This document shows positions 6,758 to 15,526 of a DNA stretch of 40,810 nucleotides, piece after piece. The stretch is taken from contig JAUIAH010000050.1 in the NCBI GenBank assembly GCA_030425385.1, positions 1 through 40,810 of the forward strand. Direction: 5' to 3'. Every line of letters starts with the position of its first letter. The first letter of the stretch is position 1. The position numbers and the translations under genes are program-made. This DNA comes from Verrucomicrobiia bacterium (GTDB taxonomy: Bacteria > Verrucomicrobiota > Verrucomicrobiia > Verrucomicrobiales > DEV007). The notes under the pieces are model-generated. The model saw nothing but the letters and a program-made list of their open reading frames with translations, was not told where the DNA came from and did no database searches.

Positions 6758-8561
6758 TCACCCGATAGAGCCCTCGATGCTCTTCCATCGAGAAAGCAAC
6801 ATTCTGCGGAGTTCCGTCACCCTGAATGGTGACGCCAGTATCGATCCACTCGACGAGATTCACGCTGGTCTGCACTTTGTAAGTGATCCCGACGCGCGAG
6901 GGCACGGTGATGACATAAGCAGGCATGGCTTCAATGTCTTCTAGCGTTGTGCCCACGTCACCCTGCGGACGTTGAGAGACATGATAGGTCTGATCACCTA
7001 CAAGAACACTCGCCTCGCGCGCTGTGCCACTGAGGTTGGGCGAGAATGTGAAGGTGAGGGTCCCAGTCCCTGCACCGTTCATCGGGGACACAGTGATCCA
7101 CGAAGGCAGGTCCCCCACGGCCCACTCAATCGATGAGGTCACGTTGAGAGTGGTAGACGTTTCGAGCGTCACCACTTGAGAGGGAACGGAAAGTCGCGTG
7201 AGCGAAGCTTCTTCGAAATGACTATGCAACGTGTAATCCCCTCGCACGAGATCAGCGTTCTCTCCCGATATCAGAAGATAATAGGTTCCTTCGATCACAT
7301 TTCCATCAATATAGAAATTGTTTCCAACACCGTCATTCTGATCATTGAAACCGCCATCGACGAAACTCCCCGCCGGATCGTAGATCGTCGCTTTTGTATC
7401 GGTGATTCCTTCGGATGAGAACGCGATCTCGCCGCCAGTGGTAGCGAATACAAAGAGATCGTGTTCTCCGAAGAGATCAATTCTCTGATTCAGTGATCCG
7501 CTCATCAGAAGTGGAAAGGCACGGGCAGGATCACGGAAAGAAAGCCGATAAGCTCCCGTCAAGACTCCGTCCGATCCATGCTCAATCAGCAAGTAATACG
7601 TTCCAGGCGCTAGGGTTCTTGCGATGAGAAAGTTCCTTCCGGCCCCATCATCATCATCGTTGAAACCACCGGCGATCAAGTTGCCAGCCTCATCATAGAG
7701 CGTTCCTCGGGTGTCCGTCTCTCCTGTGGTATAGAGCCAGAAGGGCCCCACTTCCGTCAGTTGCAATCGATAGTAATCCAGATCTCCCAATATCCCGAGG
7801 GATCCATTCATATCGGAACCCTCAAACACTCGCGCATGATCCTTATTCCGGATACTTAAGGTGTAAGTGCCAGTCAAGATCCCCGCCCCACCACTCCGCA
7901 CTCTCAAATAGTAGTTTCCGGCGGCCAACTTCTCGCTCGAGAGGAAATTGCGCCCGGCTCCATCGTCGTCATCATTGAATCCCCCAAAGAGAAAGTTCCC
8001 AGCTTGATCGTAGACAGTGCCTTCTGTATCTGTTCCCCCTGTCGTATAGATCCAAATCCTCCCTGTCGTCTGAAGATTCATCTGGTAGAGGCGAATGTCC
8101 CCCAAGCGATTCAGACTGTCCACCTGGTTCGGTCCCACAAAGGGCTTACTGAAATCAGGACTACGAACACTGAGGCGATAATCACCCGTAGTCACGCCCT
8201 CCGTCCCGTCATCGATCATGAGATAGTATGTCCCAACCTGAAGAATGCGTTCGATCGCAAAGTTTCTCCGCGCACCGTCGTCGTCATCATTGAATCCTCC
8301 TGCAATGAAGTTCCCCGCAGCATCATATAAAGTGCCTCGCGTATCCGTGTCGCCAGTCGTATAGATCCAATGCCGACCTGGCGTAAACACATCGATTCGA
8401 AACCAATCCTGATCATCTTCAGTCAAGTTACCATCGGTATCCTCAATCTCAATGCGTGTCGCTTCGCCAAGCACATCTCCATGATCGTCCGACCACCCAG
8501 ACGGGGCCATGACAAAGAGTGACGCGAGAATGCATGTGTAGAACAATGAGCGGATATTCAT
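6747..8561 (-). CDS. secreted protein with four PPC-like repeats and a BACON domain
   Basis: A 604-residue product with a signal peptide (cut near G-W-S-D). Four repeats of about 105 residues follow (roughly 45-450). Each has the pattern W-I-Y-T-T-G-x-T-D-T-x-G-T-x-Y-D and then G-G-F-N-D-D-D-D-G-x-G-R-N-F and G-T-Y-Y-L. These resemble pre-peptidase C-terminal (PPC) domains with an acidic, probably Ca-binding, loop; repeat 4 has D-Q-N-D-G in the loop. Residues about 455-535 fit a BACON domain (W-I-T-V-S-P ... G-T-A-R-E-A-S-V). The C-terminal ~60 residues are the same beta-module type as in the CAP protein downstream. No peptidase domain is present, so a binding or structural role is likely. 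Confidence 0.8.
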   Translation of the reverse strand: MNIRSLFYTCILASLFVMAPSGWSDDHGDVLGEATRIEIEDTDGNLTEDDQDWFRIDVFTPGRHWIYTTGDTDTRGTLYDAAGNFIAGGFNDDDDGARRNFAIERILQVGTYYLMIDDGTEGVTTGDYRLSVRSPDFSKPFVGPNQVDSLNRLGDIRLYQMNLQTTGRIWIYTTGGTDTEGTVYDQAGNFLFGGFNDDDDGAGRNFLSSEKLAAGNYYLRVRSGGAGILTGTYTLSIRNKDHARVFEGSDMNGSLGILGDLDYYRLQLTEVGPFWLYTTGETDTRGTLYDEAGNLIAGGFNDDDDGAGRNFLIARTLAPGTYYLLIEHGSDGVLTGAYRLSFRDPARAFPLLMSGSLNQRIDLFGEHDLFVFATTGGEIAFSSEGITDTKATIYDPAGSFVDGGFNDQNDGVGNNFYIDGNVIEGTYYLLISGENADLVRGDYTLHSHFEEASLTRLSVPSQVVTLETSTTLNVTSSIEWAVGDLPSWITVSPMNGAGTGTLTFTFSPNLSGTAREASVLVGDQTYHVSQRPQGDVGTTLEDIEAMPAYVITVPSRVGITYKVQTSVNLVEWIDTGVTIQGDGTPQNVAFSMEEHRGLYRVIEQ

Positions 8562-8589
8562 ATCGATATTCTATATGGGTATCAATGTG

Positions 8590-9366
8590 CTAGGCAGCAT
8601 GACAATCACCTGATCCTCCCAGGAATTTGCGCATGAGTTCGGGATGAGAATTCACCTCAAAGATCCGGTAGACTTCTTTGGCATAGTTTGAAACGGTGCC
8701 CTCCGTGATCCCCAAATCGGCCGCGATGTGTTTCCGGCTGCAGCCCTCTAGCAGAAGGTTAAGAACTAAGCGCTGGCGTGGGGAGAGCCTGGACACGTCA
8801 GCACCAAGATTCTCTGGCCACCTTAGCAAATGGATCCAATAAACCCCTGACAAGATCAAATGGACAATCTGTTTCTCTCTTTGATTGAAATCGGGCCGAC
8901 CAGTTTTGCGGTAGAGTCCCGTGACGCTCATGGAGGCCTCATCGACATAGACACCGCTAAGCATCGATGGCCCGAACCCGACCGCCTGCCAGCGCTGACC
9001 GAGTTCACCCCGCTGCGCCCACATGTCGGGGTCCATCTCATGCTGATCCATGGTGACGTGCTCCCTGGAAACGAAAGCGCGCTCGTAGAACCGGGCAGCC
9101 GCTTTGATCGAGTCGGGATGTTCGACGGCTTCGAGAAATCGGACCCACTGCTCGTCCTCGAACCCACCATGCATGAGACCCGCGTAAGCTTGGGGAACGT
9201 CAGCCTCCGAGCGGGTACCCAGACTCCAAACCCAGGCATCAGCGTGGATCAGGGAACAGAGTTGCTCCATCAAGTGACATTTCTTCTCCCGGTGCGTGCC
9301 CGGATGGGCGGCGACGTCGGCGAGGAGACGGATGATGGCTCGGGCGTGCGCTTTAGTGAGGCTCAT
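8590..9366 (-). CDS. LuxR-type HTH transcriptional regulator
   Basis: I chose the start at 9366 (M-S-L-T-K-A-H-A-R), giving 258 residues. The frame stays open to 9630, but that would overlap the divergent sigma-factor gene and encodes no domain. The last ~60 residues are a GerE/LuxR HTH: L-S-P-R-Q-R-L-V-L-N-L-L-L-E-G, then H-I-A-A-D-L-G-I-T-E-G-T-V-S-N-Y. The N-terminal part (about 1-180) is an uncharacterised alpha/beta sensor region, with no receiver Asp motif and no clear autoinducer-binding signature. It lies at the head of the minus-strand secreted-protein block and is divergent from the ECF sigma gene. It is a plausible regulator of one or both sides. Confidence 0.8.
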   Translation of the reverse strand: MSLTKAHARAIIRLLADVAAHPGTHREKKCHLMEQLCSLIHADAWVWSLGTRSEADVPQAYAGLMHGGFEDEQWVRFLEAVEHPDSIKAAARFYERAFVSREHVTMDQHEMDPDMWAQRGELGQRWQAVGFGPSMLSGVYVDEASMSVTGLYRKTGRPDFNQREKQIVHLILSGVYWIHLLRWPENLGADVSRLSPRQRLVLNLLLEGCSRKHIAADLGITEGTVSNYAKEVYRIFEVNSHPELMRKFLGGSGDCHAA

Positions 9367-9503
9367 GGATCTCGGGGGAACGAGGGCTTTCGCCTTTCCA
9401 TAGAAGAGAATGGCTCGCGCGTTACACCCCGACTGGAAAAATTTCCCCCGTGTGGAGAAGAATCTTATTGGCGAATGAAGCGGTCTATGGTTAGCGACAG
9501 GCG
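9367..9503. promoter_or_regulatory. divergent promoter region between LuxR regulator and ECF sigma gene
   Basis: A 137-nt gap between divergent starts at 9366 (minus) and 9504 (plus); it must carry both promoters. I could not pick out convincing -35/-10 pairs. Confidence 0.4.
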
Positions 9504-10253
9504 ATGCCATTGGAAGGGACAAGTGGATTTCCCGAAACACCGTGGAGCGTGATTCTCCGTTCGCGGACGGAACCAGAGCCGCGCCGCCGGGCAACACTGG
9601 AGGCGGTCTATCAAGCGTATTACGGTCCACTCTATGCGTATGCGCGATGGCGAGGCAATGATGCAGAGGAGGCGAAAGACTTGGTGCAGGATACCTTTGT
9701 CCGTTGTCATTCGACGGATGTGTGGGCCTATGCAGATCCGGGAAAGATGCGTCTTCGGACGCTACTCATCTCAGTGATGAAACAGGCCGCGGCAGAACGC
9801 AAGCGCCACCGGATGGCCCTGAAACGCGGTGGCCGCGACCCCCATTTGTCGCTCGATGAAGCGGCACTCTCGGAAGCGGAAATCCTCACAGATGCTTTGT
9901 CCCCCACACATTCGCCCGAGGCAGCTTTCGACCGCGCCTGGGCCCAGCAGATTCTTCGCCTGACAGAACAGCGAGTGGAGAGCACCTGGCGCAAGCGTCA
10001 TGCGAGCCGTCAGTATGACGCCTTGCAACGACTGTTAGTCACGGGTGCCAGCTCGTCTTATGCCGGCGTGGCCGAGGAGATGGGTGGGACGGTGGGCGCT
10101 CTGCGCACAGGGGTGCACCGCTTGCGCCAGCAACTCAAACAGACGTTTCGCGATCTGGTAGAAGAAACCATGGGGATTCCCGTGGATGAAGCAGCCCTCG
10201 ACGAGGAAGTCCGCTATTTGAGCAGTCTATTGATAAACTCTCAAGACACATGA
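9504..10253 (+). CDS. ECF-type sigma factor
   Basis: A 249-residue product. Region 2 is recognisable: A-L/V-Y-Q-A-Y-Y-G-P-L-Y-A-Y-A-R-W-R-G, then E-E-A-K-D-L-V-Q-D-T-F-V-R. A linker follows, with a region-4-like HTH near residues 185-220 (Y-A-G-V-A-E-E-M-G-G-T-V-G-A-L-R-T-G-V-H-R-L-R). The opening F-P-E-T-P-W-S-V-I-L supports the start at 9504, since related PVC ECF factors begin with a similar F-P-x-T-x-W phrase. The stop overlaps the kinase start by 4 nt (ATGA). This pairing suggests the kinase controls, or is co-regulated with, this sigma factor. No anti-sigma gene is visible. Confidence 0.85.
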   Translation: MPLEGTSGFPETPWSVILRSRTEPEPRRRATLEAVYQAYYGPLYAYARWRGNDAEEAKDLVQDTFVRCHSTDVWAYADPGKMRLRTLLISVMKQAAAERKRHRMALKRGGRDPHLSLDEAALSEAEILTDALSPTHSPEAAFDRAWAQQILRLTEQRVESTWRKRHASRQYDALQRLLVTGASSSYAGVAEEMGGTVGALRTGVHRLRQQLKQTFRDLVEETMGIPVDEAALDEEVRYLSSLLINSQDT

Positions 10254-12529
10254 GTGCATCGCCCTGCGCCCTTTGTCCAATTTGCGGCAATCACTTGGAT
10301 CCTGGTGCTCCATGCGTCTCCTGCCTGGCCCACGCCCTCTGGTCAGATGACGCAAGGCCTCGAAGCGTGGAAGACGCCATCGTAGATGACACCGAGTTGA
10401 TGATTCCAGGGTATCGGTTAGAAGGCGTCCTGGGACGCGGGGGCATGGGAATCATTTATCGGGCAGTGCAATTGGATCCTGAGCGCATGGTTGCTTTGAA
10501 AGTCTTGTTGGTGGGTCGACTCGCATCGATCGAGGCTCAGGAGCGTTTCATGAGGGAGGTGGCGATCGTCGCGAAGCTCCGGCATCCGGGTATCATCGAG
10601 GTCTATGAGGGTGGATTCGCGAAGCGTGAAGGGCTCTTCTACTACGCCATGCCTCTGTTAGAGAAGGCGCGTCCATTGACGGTCTACGCGTCAACTCATT
10701 GTGAGACGATTGATGCGCGGCTAAGTCTGTTTCAGCAGGTTCTCAAGGCTATGCAGCATGCCCATGAGTGTGGCGTGATCCACCGAGATCTGAAACCTAG
10801 CAATGTGCAGGTGGGTGATGACGGACAACCGAAAGTCTTAGACTTTGGACTGGCGAAATGGCTAGAGCCCGATGCCGATCGCACTCAGCTGTCCATGGAA
10901 GGACAAGTGTTGGGCACACCCGCGTACATGTCTCCGGAGCAGGCGGCTGGGGATCCCCACGTGGGTGTCCGGAGCGATGTCTACAGCCTGGGCGTCATGC
11001 TTTACGAAGTCCTCGTGGGGACACCCCCTTTCTCGGTGAAGACCACCAATCGGATCTCCGAGATGCACGAAACGCTGGACAAGATCCAGAACGCGCCTCA
11101 TCCCCGACTTCCCGATGAGATCCCGATAGACTTACGCGCTATCGTGGATCGATCCTTGAATAAAGTGCCAGAGAAGCGCTATGCCTCGGCGCAAGCTTTC
11201 CACGATGATTTGCAGCGTTTCCTTGACCATTTGCCCGTGGAGGCTCGTCCCTTGTCCTCGACCCAGCGTCGGTGGCTGTGGCTGAAGCGGCACCCTCTGC
11301 ACGCCACGGCCTGGTGTCTTGGACTCGCCTTACTCCTCACCTTCGCCATTGGCGGCTCCTGGACAGCGCACCGCCAAGGGGTATTGTTAGAAGCGCTTGC
11401 CGAACGCGACCGAGCACGGCAAGAAGAGTGGGTTCGCCAGGTAATGGATCTGCCATTTGATTGGCTTCCACCTCTCGTTGCTGCGCTACGCGAAGTTGGA
11501 CCAGGCGTGGAAGCGCTCGTGGAGCGAGAACTAGTGAAACCTGATCGAACGGAGGAGGAAGAGATGCGGTTGAGAGCATTGCTAGCTTCCCCTGCCAATG
11601 TCCCCTATTTGAATGAGACATTTCTCCAAACAAAGGATCTGGGAACCGCAATCTTTCTCCGTGATTGTCTAGCTCCACACCAAGAGGATCTTGTCCCGCT
11701 CTGGTGGGAACGTGCCGAAAGCGCTGATCATCATTGGCCAGCACGCTACCGGGCTCTGTTAGGACTTGCGCGCTATGATCCCTTGTCAGAGAAGTGGGGT
11801 AGCTACAAGGGACTACTCGTCGCAGTCACGACAGCAATCTCTCACGAGGATTGGCCGAAGCTGCACTACGCATTCGGATCCGATCTCATCCAGCGGATCA
11901 TCGTTCCCGAACTGCGGAAGCAGATGCGCGCGTGGATTCGCGCGAAACCCAAGCGCGATCGTATTTCCAAGATTCCTCAACTGCTCGCCGCGTGGGTCGA
12001 AGGCCCCATCCGATCACACACGTATCGGCTGATGCTATCGGACGAGGGCTTCCGCAAGCACATTGGAAACCTAGAGGCTCACCCAGAAGACGCCCTCGCA
12101 CTCCTTCATTCGATGGATGCCTCTCTCCGGGAGACGCGCTCCCTTGCCACTCCAGATGCAATCTACTATCCAAGACGCGCCCGCGTCCTTCTAGCACTCA
12201 TGCAGCTCGATCCCAAGGCGCGCGCCTGGGGGCACCTACGCCATCCGATGAAGATGCGCGACCACTTGATGCCGAAATATGCCCTCCTGGAGCTTACTGC
12301 CCCAAAACTCTATCATGTGTATCAAGGCTACGCGAAGAACATCCATTCACACGGCGTCAAGCAGGGGATCGCGCAGTGGATGATACTGACCGACAAGGAC
12401 GGAATCACCTCGGCTATGCGGGATCATATCATTGCGGAACAACAAGCGATTCTGGCCTCGAAGGATCCTCTCATTGACCCTCGATCTAAGACTGCAGCAA
12501 GAGAATTGCTGCGGGAACTGGCAGAGTGA
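10250..12529 (+). CDS. membrane Ser/Thr protein kinase with N-terminal zinc ribbon
   Basis: A 759-residue product. Residues 9-25 form a zinc ribbon (C-P-I-C ... C-V-S-C). The kinase domain spans about 53-325, with G-R-G-G-M-G glycine loop, V-A-L-K-V-L lysine, H-R-D-L-K-P-S-N catalytic loop, D-F-G-L-A, and S-P-E-Q in place of APE; all key residues are present, so it should be active. One TM segment at about 350-375 (C-L-G-L-A-L-L-L-T-F-A-I-G-G) follows. The ~380-residue C-terminal part is helical, of unknown fold, and would be on the other side of the membrane. It may be a sensor replacing the PASTA or WD40 domains of other PVC kinases. Translationally coupled to the ECF sigma gene. Confidence 0.9.
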   Translation: MSASPCALCPICGNHLDPGAPCVSCLAHALWSDDARPRSVEDAIVDDTELMIPGYRLEGVLGRGGMGIIYRAVQLDPERMVALKVLLVGRLASIEAQERFMREVAIVAKLRHPGIIEVYEGGFAKREGLFYYAMPLLEKARPLTVYASTHCETIDARLSLFQQVLKAMQHAHECGVIHRDLKPSNVQVGDDGQPKVLDFGLAKWLEPDADRTQLSMEGQVLGTPAYMSPEQAAGDPHVGVRSDVYSLGVMLYEVLVGTPPFSVKTTNRISEMHETLDKIQNAPHPRLPDEIPIDLRAIVDRSLNKVPEKRYASAQAFHDDLQRFLDHLPVEARPLSSTQRRWLWLKRHPLHATAWCLGLALLLTFAIGGSWTAHRQGVLLEALAERDRARQEEWVRQVMDLPFDWLPPLVAALREVGPGVEALVERELVKPDRTEEEEMRLRALLASPANVPYLNETFLQTKDLGTAIFLRDCLAPHQEDLVPLWWERAESADHHWPARYRALLGLARYDPLSEKWGSYKGLLVAVTTAISHEDWPKLHYAFGSDLIQRIIVPELRKQMRAWIRAKPKRDRISKIPQLLAAWVEGPIRSHTYRLMLSDEGFRKHIGNLEAHPEDALALLHSMDASLRETRSLATPDAIYYPRRARVLLALMQLDPKARAWGHLRHPMKMRDHLMPKYALLELTAPKLYHVYQGYAKNIHSHGVKQGIAQWMILTDKDGITSAMRDHIIAEQQAILASKDPLIDPRSKTAARELLRELAE

Positions 12530-12649
12530 AGGTCAACGCCTTCGGCATCGCCCGCTCTCGCTTGCTTGCGTTCAAGGTCTGTTTGCGATAGGAAAGCTCC
12601 GTCATGCGATTCCTTCTTCTCATCATCTGCAGTGCCTGCGACGCGACCC

Positions 12650-14008
12650 ATGGCTGACGTTCAATCACGCCCCTTTCTCACCGGTGTCATCGAGGGGTTT
12701 TACGGGCGCCCTTGGACAACGGATCAACGGCGTCGGCTCTTTGCGCAAATGCAAGCGGCTGGACTCCGTTGCTATGCTTATGGGCCGAAAGATGATCTTC
12801 ACCATCGTGCTTGTTGGCGGGAGGCTTATTCCGAGTCCGCCTGCGCGGATCTGCGGGCATTGATCGATCTCTGTCATGCACATGACTTGCGCTTTCTTTA
12901 TGCGTTGGGGCCGGGTTTGGATGTCTGTTATGCAGACCCGGAAGACAGCGTCCGCATGGCGGAACGTTATGCTCAAATCATGGCGTTAGGGGCGGATGAC
13001 GTGGCTCTGCTGTTCGATGATATTCCCGATACGATGGCTCAAGCGGACGCGGAACGCTTTGGAAGTTTCGCCAAGGCCCATGCGCATGTGGCCAACGAGG
13101 TGTTCGCTCGGCTCACCAAGGCTTCCCCCGATCTTCGTTTCCTCTTCTGCCCCACTCCCTATTGCAGCCGGATGGCGGACGCGGCTCTCGGCGGTGAGGG
13201 CTACTTACGTGAGTTGGGCGAGGCGTTGCATCCAGAAATCGATGTGTTCTGGACGGGACCGGAGATCATCTCGGCGACGATTGATGATGCCCACGCACGC
13301 ATGATCGGCGATCTTCTGAAACGCCCGCCAATGATCTGGGACAATCTACAGGCGAACGATTACGATTTGCGCCGCCTCTTTGTCGGCCCCTGTCAGGGGC
13401 GTCCTTCGCACCCTGAGGAAAGCTTGTCTGGCATCTTCATTAATCCTAACTGCGAGTTTGAGGCTAACTTCATTCCCATCCACACTTTGGGCGCTTACGT
13501 TTCTAAAGGTTCTGCCTACCAATCTTTGGATGCCTTTTCCGAGGCCCTTGAAGCCTGGCTACCCGCGTTCGCGTCTACCGGCGATGCCTGGACCCTCGAT
13601 GAGGTGCGTTTGCTAGCAGAGATCTTCTATTTGCCACATGAAGATGGGGCGGCCGCACAGCAACTGTTAGAAGACGCCATGGTGGTGGCCTCGCGTCCTC
13701 CCGATGCTTGGGGAGAAGCGGAAGGACGCCTGCGGGAATGGCACACCACGGTGGTGCGCATCGCCGTCAAACTGACCGAATTGAAGAATCGCGATCTCTT
13801 CTACACTTTCAATCGCCAGTGGTGGGAACTGCGCGAAGAGTTGGAGCTTCTGACTCAGTACATGGATTGGCGTCAGTCGGAGACTCCCGACGAGCGCTTC
13901 TTCCCATCTGAGCATCTTCTCGGAACATTCCGGGGAGGCGTCGTGGCGCGTCTACAAGGCTTTCTCGCCATGGAGCCCGATGGCTCTATCAAATCCACAC
14001 ACGCATGA
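12650..14008 (+). CDS. GH84 beta-N-acetylglucosaminidase (O-GlcNAcase)
   Basis: A 452-residue product using ATG at 12650 (M-A-D-V-Q-S-R-P-F). The frame opens at 12566 with a TTG, but the extra residues show no signal peptide or homology. The sequence begins directly with the GH84 barrel: G-V-I-E-G-F-Y-G-R-P-W at 12-22, Y-G-P-K-D-D at 44-49, and the catalytic Asp pair in L-F-D-D-I-P (D123, D124). Substrate-site phrases such as W-D-N-L-Q-A-N-D-Y and I-N-P-N-C-E-F-E-A-N follow. GH84 enzymes remove GlcNAc by substrate-assisted catalysis. With no signal peptide, the enzyme looks cytoplasmic. First gene of a four-gene amino-sugar operon with 4-8 nt overlaps. Confidence 0.9.
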   Translation: MADVQSRPFLTGVIEGFYGRPWTTDQRRRLFAQMQAAGLRCYAYGPKDDLHHRACWREAYSESACADLRALIDLCHAHDLRFLYALGPGLDVCYADPEDSVRMAERYAQIMALGADDVALLFDDIPDTMAQADAERFGSFAKAHAHVANEVFARLTKASPDLRFLFCPTPYCSRMADAALGGEGYLRELGEALHPEIDVFWTGPEIISATIDDAHARMIGDLLKRPPMIWDNLQANDYDLRRLFVGPCQGRPSHPEESLSGIFINPNCEFEANFIPIHTLGAYVSKGSAYQSLDAFSEALEAWLPAFASTGDAWTLDEVRLLAEIFYLPHEDGAAAQQLLEDAMVVASRPPDAWGEAEGRLREWHTTVVRIAVKLTELKNRDLFYTFNRQWWELREELELLTQYMDWRQSETPDERFFPSEHLLGTFRGGVVARLQGFLAMEPDGSIKSTHA

Positions 14009-14646
14009 GCTCCGACACCATCATTCGTCCCTACCGGCCCGGCGACGAGTCTGCTGCTAGCGACGTGTGCCTGCGAACCGGCGATCACGGCGCGGACGGC
14101 ACGCCCTTCTATCAGGATGATCCCGACGCTCTCGCCCGGATCTACGTCTTTCCCTACCTGGAGTATGCACCACATCTCGCCTTGATGTTAGAAGATGCGG
14201 AGGGCGTCTGTGGCTACGCCATGGCGGTCGAGGATTCACGGGCGTTCTTTGACCACTATGAACGAGTTTGTCGCCCTCGCCTTTGTGAGCGTTTTCCAGC
14301 GCCCACCGGACCACGATCATCATGGTCTCGGGTCGACAACGTCCACTGGCTCTATCATCATCCCGACTATCACTGCCCTGAGCCCTACGCTCAGTATCCC
14401 TCTCACCTGCACATCGACCTCCTCCCTCGGGCTCAAGGCAAAGGACGCGGTCGGCGCATGATTGAGACTCTCTTGCATCAGCTGCGTGTGCGAAACTCGC
14501 CTGGGGTGCATTTGGGAATGAGTGCCCTGAACACGCCTGCCTACGGCTTTTATCGTGCTCTTGGCTTTGCAGAGCTGGATCGCGATGGCGAAGGGGTGGA
14601 CGAGGCTATCTACCTTGGCATGATCCTCCAATCGATCGATGGCTGA
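14005..14646 (+). CDS. GNAT acetyltransferase related to the OGA HAT-like domain
   Basis: A 213-residue product. GNAT motif A is clear at 136-151 (H-I-D-L-L-P-R-A-Q-G-K-G-R-G-R-R), which would bind acetyl-CoA. N-A(L)-N-T-P-A-Y-G-F-Y-R-A-L-G-F forms motif B. The N-terminal phrase C-L-R-T-G-D-H-G and Y-P-S-H-L-H-I-D-L-L-P are those I know from the bacterial homologues of the C-terminal HAT-like domain of human O-GlcNAcase. The gene starts 4 nt inside the end of the GH84 gene, so the two halves of the eukaryotic enzyme are here separate but translationally coupled. The acceptor substrate is unknown. Confidence 0.85.
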   Translation: MSSDTIIRPYRPGDESAASDVCLRTGDHGADGTPFYQDDPDALARIYVFPYLEYAPHLALMLEDAEGVCGYAMAVEDSRAFFDHYERVCRPRLCERFPAPTGPRSSWSRVDNVHWLYHHPDYHCPEPYAQYPSHLHIDLLPRAQGKGRGRRMIETLLHQLRVRNSPGVHLGMSALNTPAYGFYRALGFAELDRDGEGVDEAIYLGMILQSIDG

Positions 14647-15526
14647 TTACATCATCGGCATCGACGGAGGGGCCACCCGAAGTGTGGGCGTGGCGATGGG
14701 ATTGGATGGCACCATCCTCTCAGAAGCTTCAGGCCAAGGTCTCAATGCCTGTGCGACCTCAGTGACCTCCTTTCAACACCATCTCCAGGATCTCTGGAAC
14801 GTGCTCACAGCAAGGCGCAGTGGCACCTGCCTGAGTGCTGTGATCGGCACAGCCTCTCTCTTCGAGGAGGCGAGCCCTTCAGAGAAGGAAGCCCTGCTCG
14901 ACACTCTGACATGTTTACCAAGAAAGACGCGCTTGATTGGTGACGCGATGACCGCTCTCTACGGGGCCACGTCCGGGAATCCCGGGGTCCTGGTCATTTC
15001 TGGGACAGGATCGATCGCCATGGCGTTAGGAGCGGATGGCAAGCATCGGACCATGGGGGGTTTCGGTGCCTTGTTAGGTGGCGATCCCGGAAGCGCCTTT
15101 TGGATGAGTTGTCAGGCCATTCTCCACGCAGAGACGCTCCTGCCCTCTTCCCCACTGAGACGCGCCATCGTGGAACATTTCGATGTTGCTACCCTGCATG
15201 ACCTCGTTGGGCTGTCCGTCGACCAGATCGCGAGTCTAAGCGGTCACCTTTCCATTTGCATGTCAGAAGACACTTATTGGCAGCACATCGAGGAGGATGC
15301 CGGACGAGCATTGGCGCGCTTCTCGTGGCCTCTCCTGGAGGATCATCCTCAGCTGCCTGTCTATGTGTCAGGTTCTGTGCTTGAGAAGAATCAACGGGTG
15401 CGCGGCGCCTTTTCCCAAGCGTTAGCCGTCAATGCGGGTCATGACGTTCTCTTGAACACGCCATGTGCTTCCGCCGCCGTGGGAGCTGCCTTTCTTGCCT
15501 TACACACGCTTCCTCTTGATTCATGA
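14639..15526 (+). CDS. BadF/BadG-type sugar kinase, probable N-acetylglucosamine kinase
   Basis: A 295-residue product of the ASKHA ATPase fold. Phosphate-1 motif I-G-I-D-G-G-A-T-R-S at residues 6-15; phosphate-2 region V-L-V-I-S-G-T-G-S-I-A; G-G-F-G-A-L-L-G-G-D-P-G-S-A matches the NagK-like E/D-G-S signature. The C-terminal adenosine motif V-Y-V-S-G-S-V is present. Human NAGK and bacterial MurK/NagK share this plan. Starts 8 nt inside the GNAT gene; ends overlapping the SIS gene by 4 nt. In this operon it most likely phosphorylates GlcNAc released by the GH84 enzyme (inference). Confidence 0.85.
   Translation: MADYIIGIDGGATRSVGVAMGLDGTILSEASGQGLNACATSVTSFQHHLQDLWNVLTARRSGTCLSAVIGTASLFEEASPSEKEALLDTLTCLPRKTRLIGDAMTALYGATSGNPGVLVISGTGSIAMALGADGKHRTMGGFGALLGGDPGSAFWMSCQAILHAETLLPSSPLRRAIVEHFDVATLHDLVGLSVDQIASLSGHLSICMSEDTYWQHIEEDAGRALARFSWPLLEDHPQLPVYVSGSVLEKNQRVRGAFSQALAVNAGHDVLLNTPCASAAVGAAFLALHTLPLDS

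Noticed and set aside
7620-8340. Repeated TCATCATCGTTGAA-like DNA that resembles a repeat array
   Set aside because: These encode the F-N-D-D-D-D-G loop in each PPC-like unit; spacing is ~330 bp, so not CRISPR.
9367-9630. N-terminal extension of the LuxR-type protein (88 more codons)
   Set aside because: It would overlap the divergent sigma-factor gene and has no domain; start at 9366 fits better.
12604-12657. 17-codon frame M-R-F-L-L-L-I-I-C-S-A-C before the GH84 gene, like a short lipoprotein leader
   Set aside because: Too short, no ribosome site, and it overlaps the GH84 start by a few bases; likely chance.
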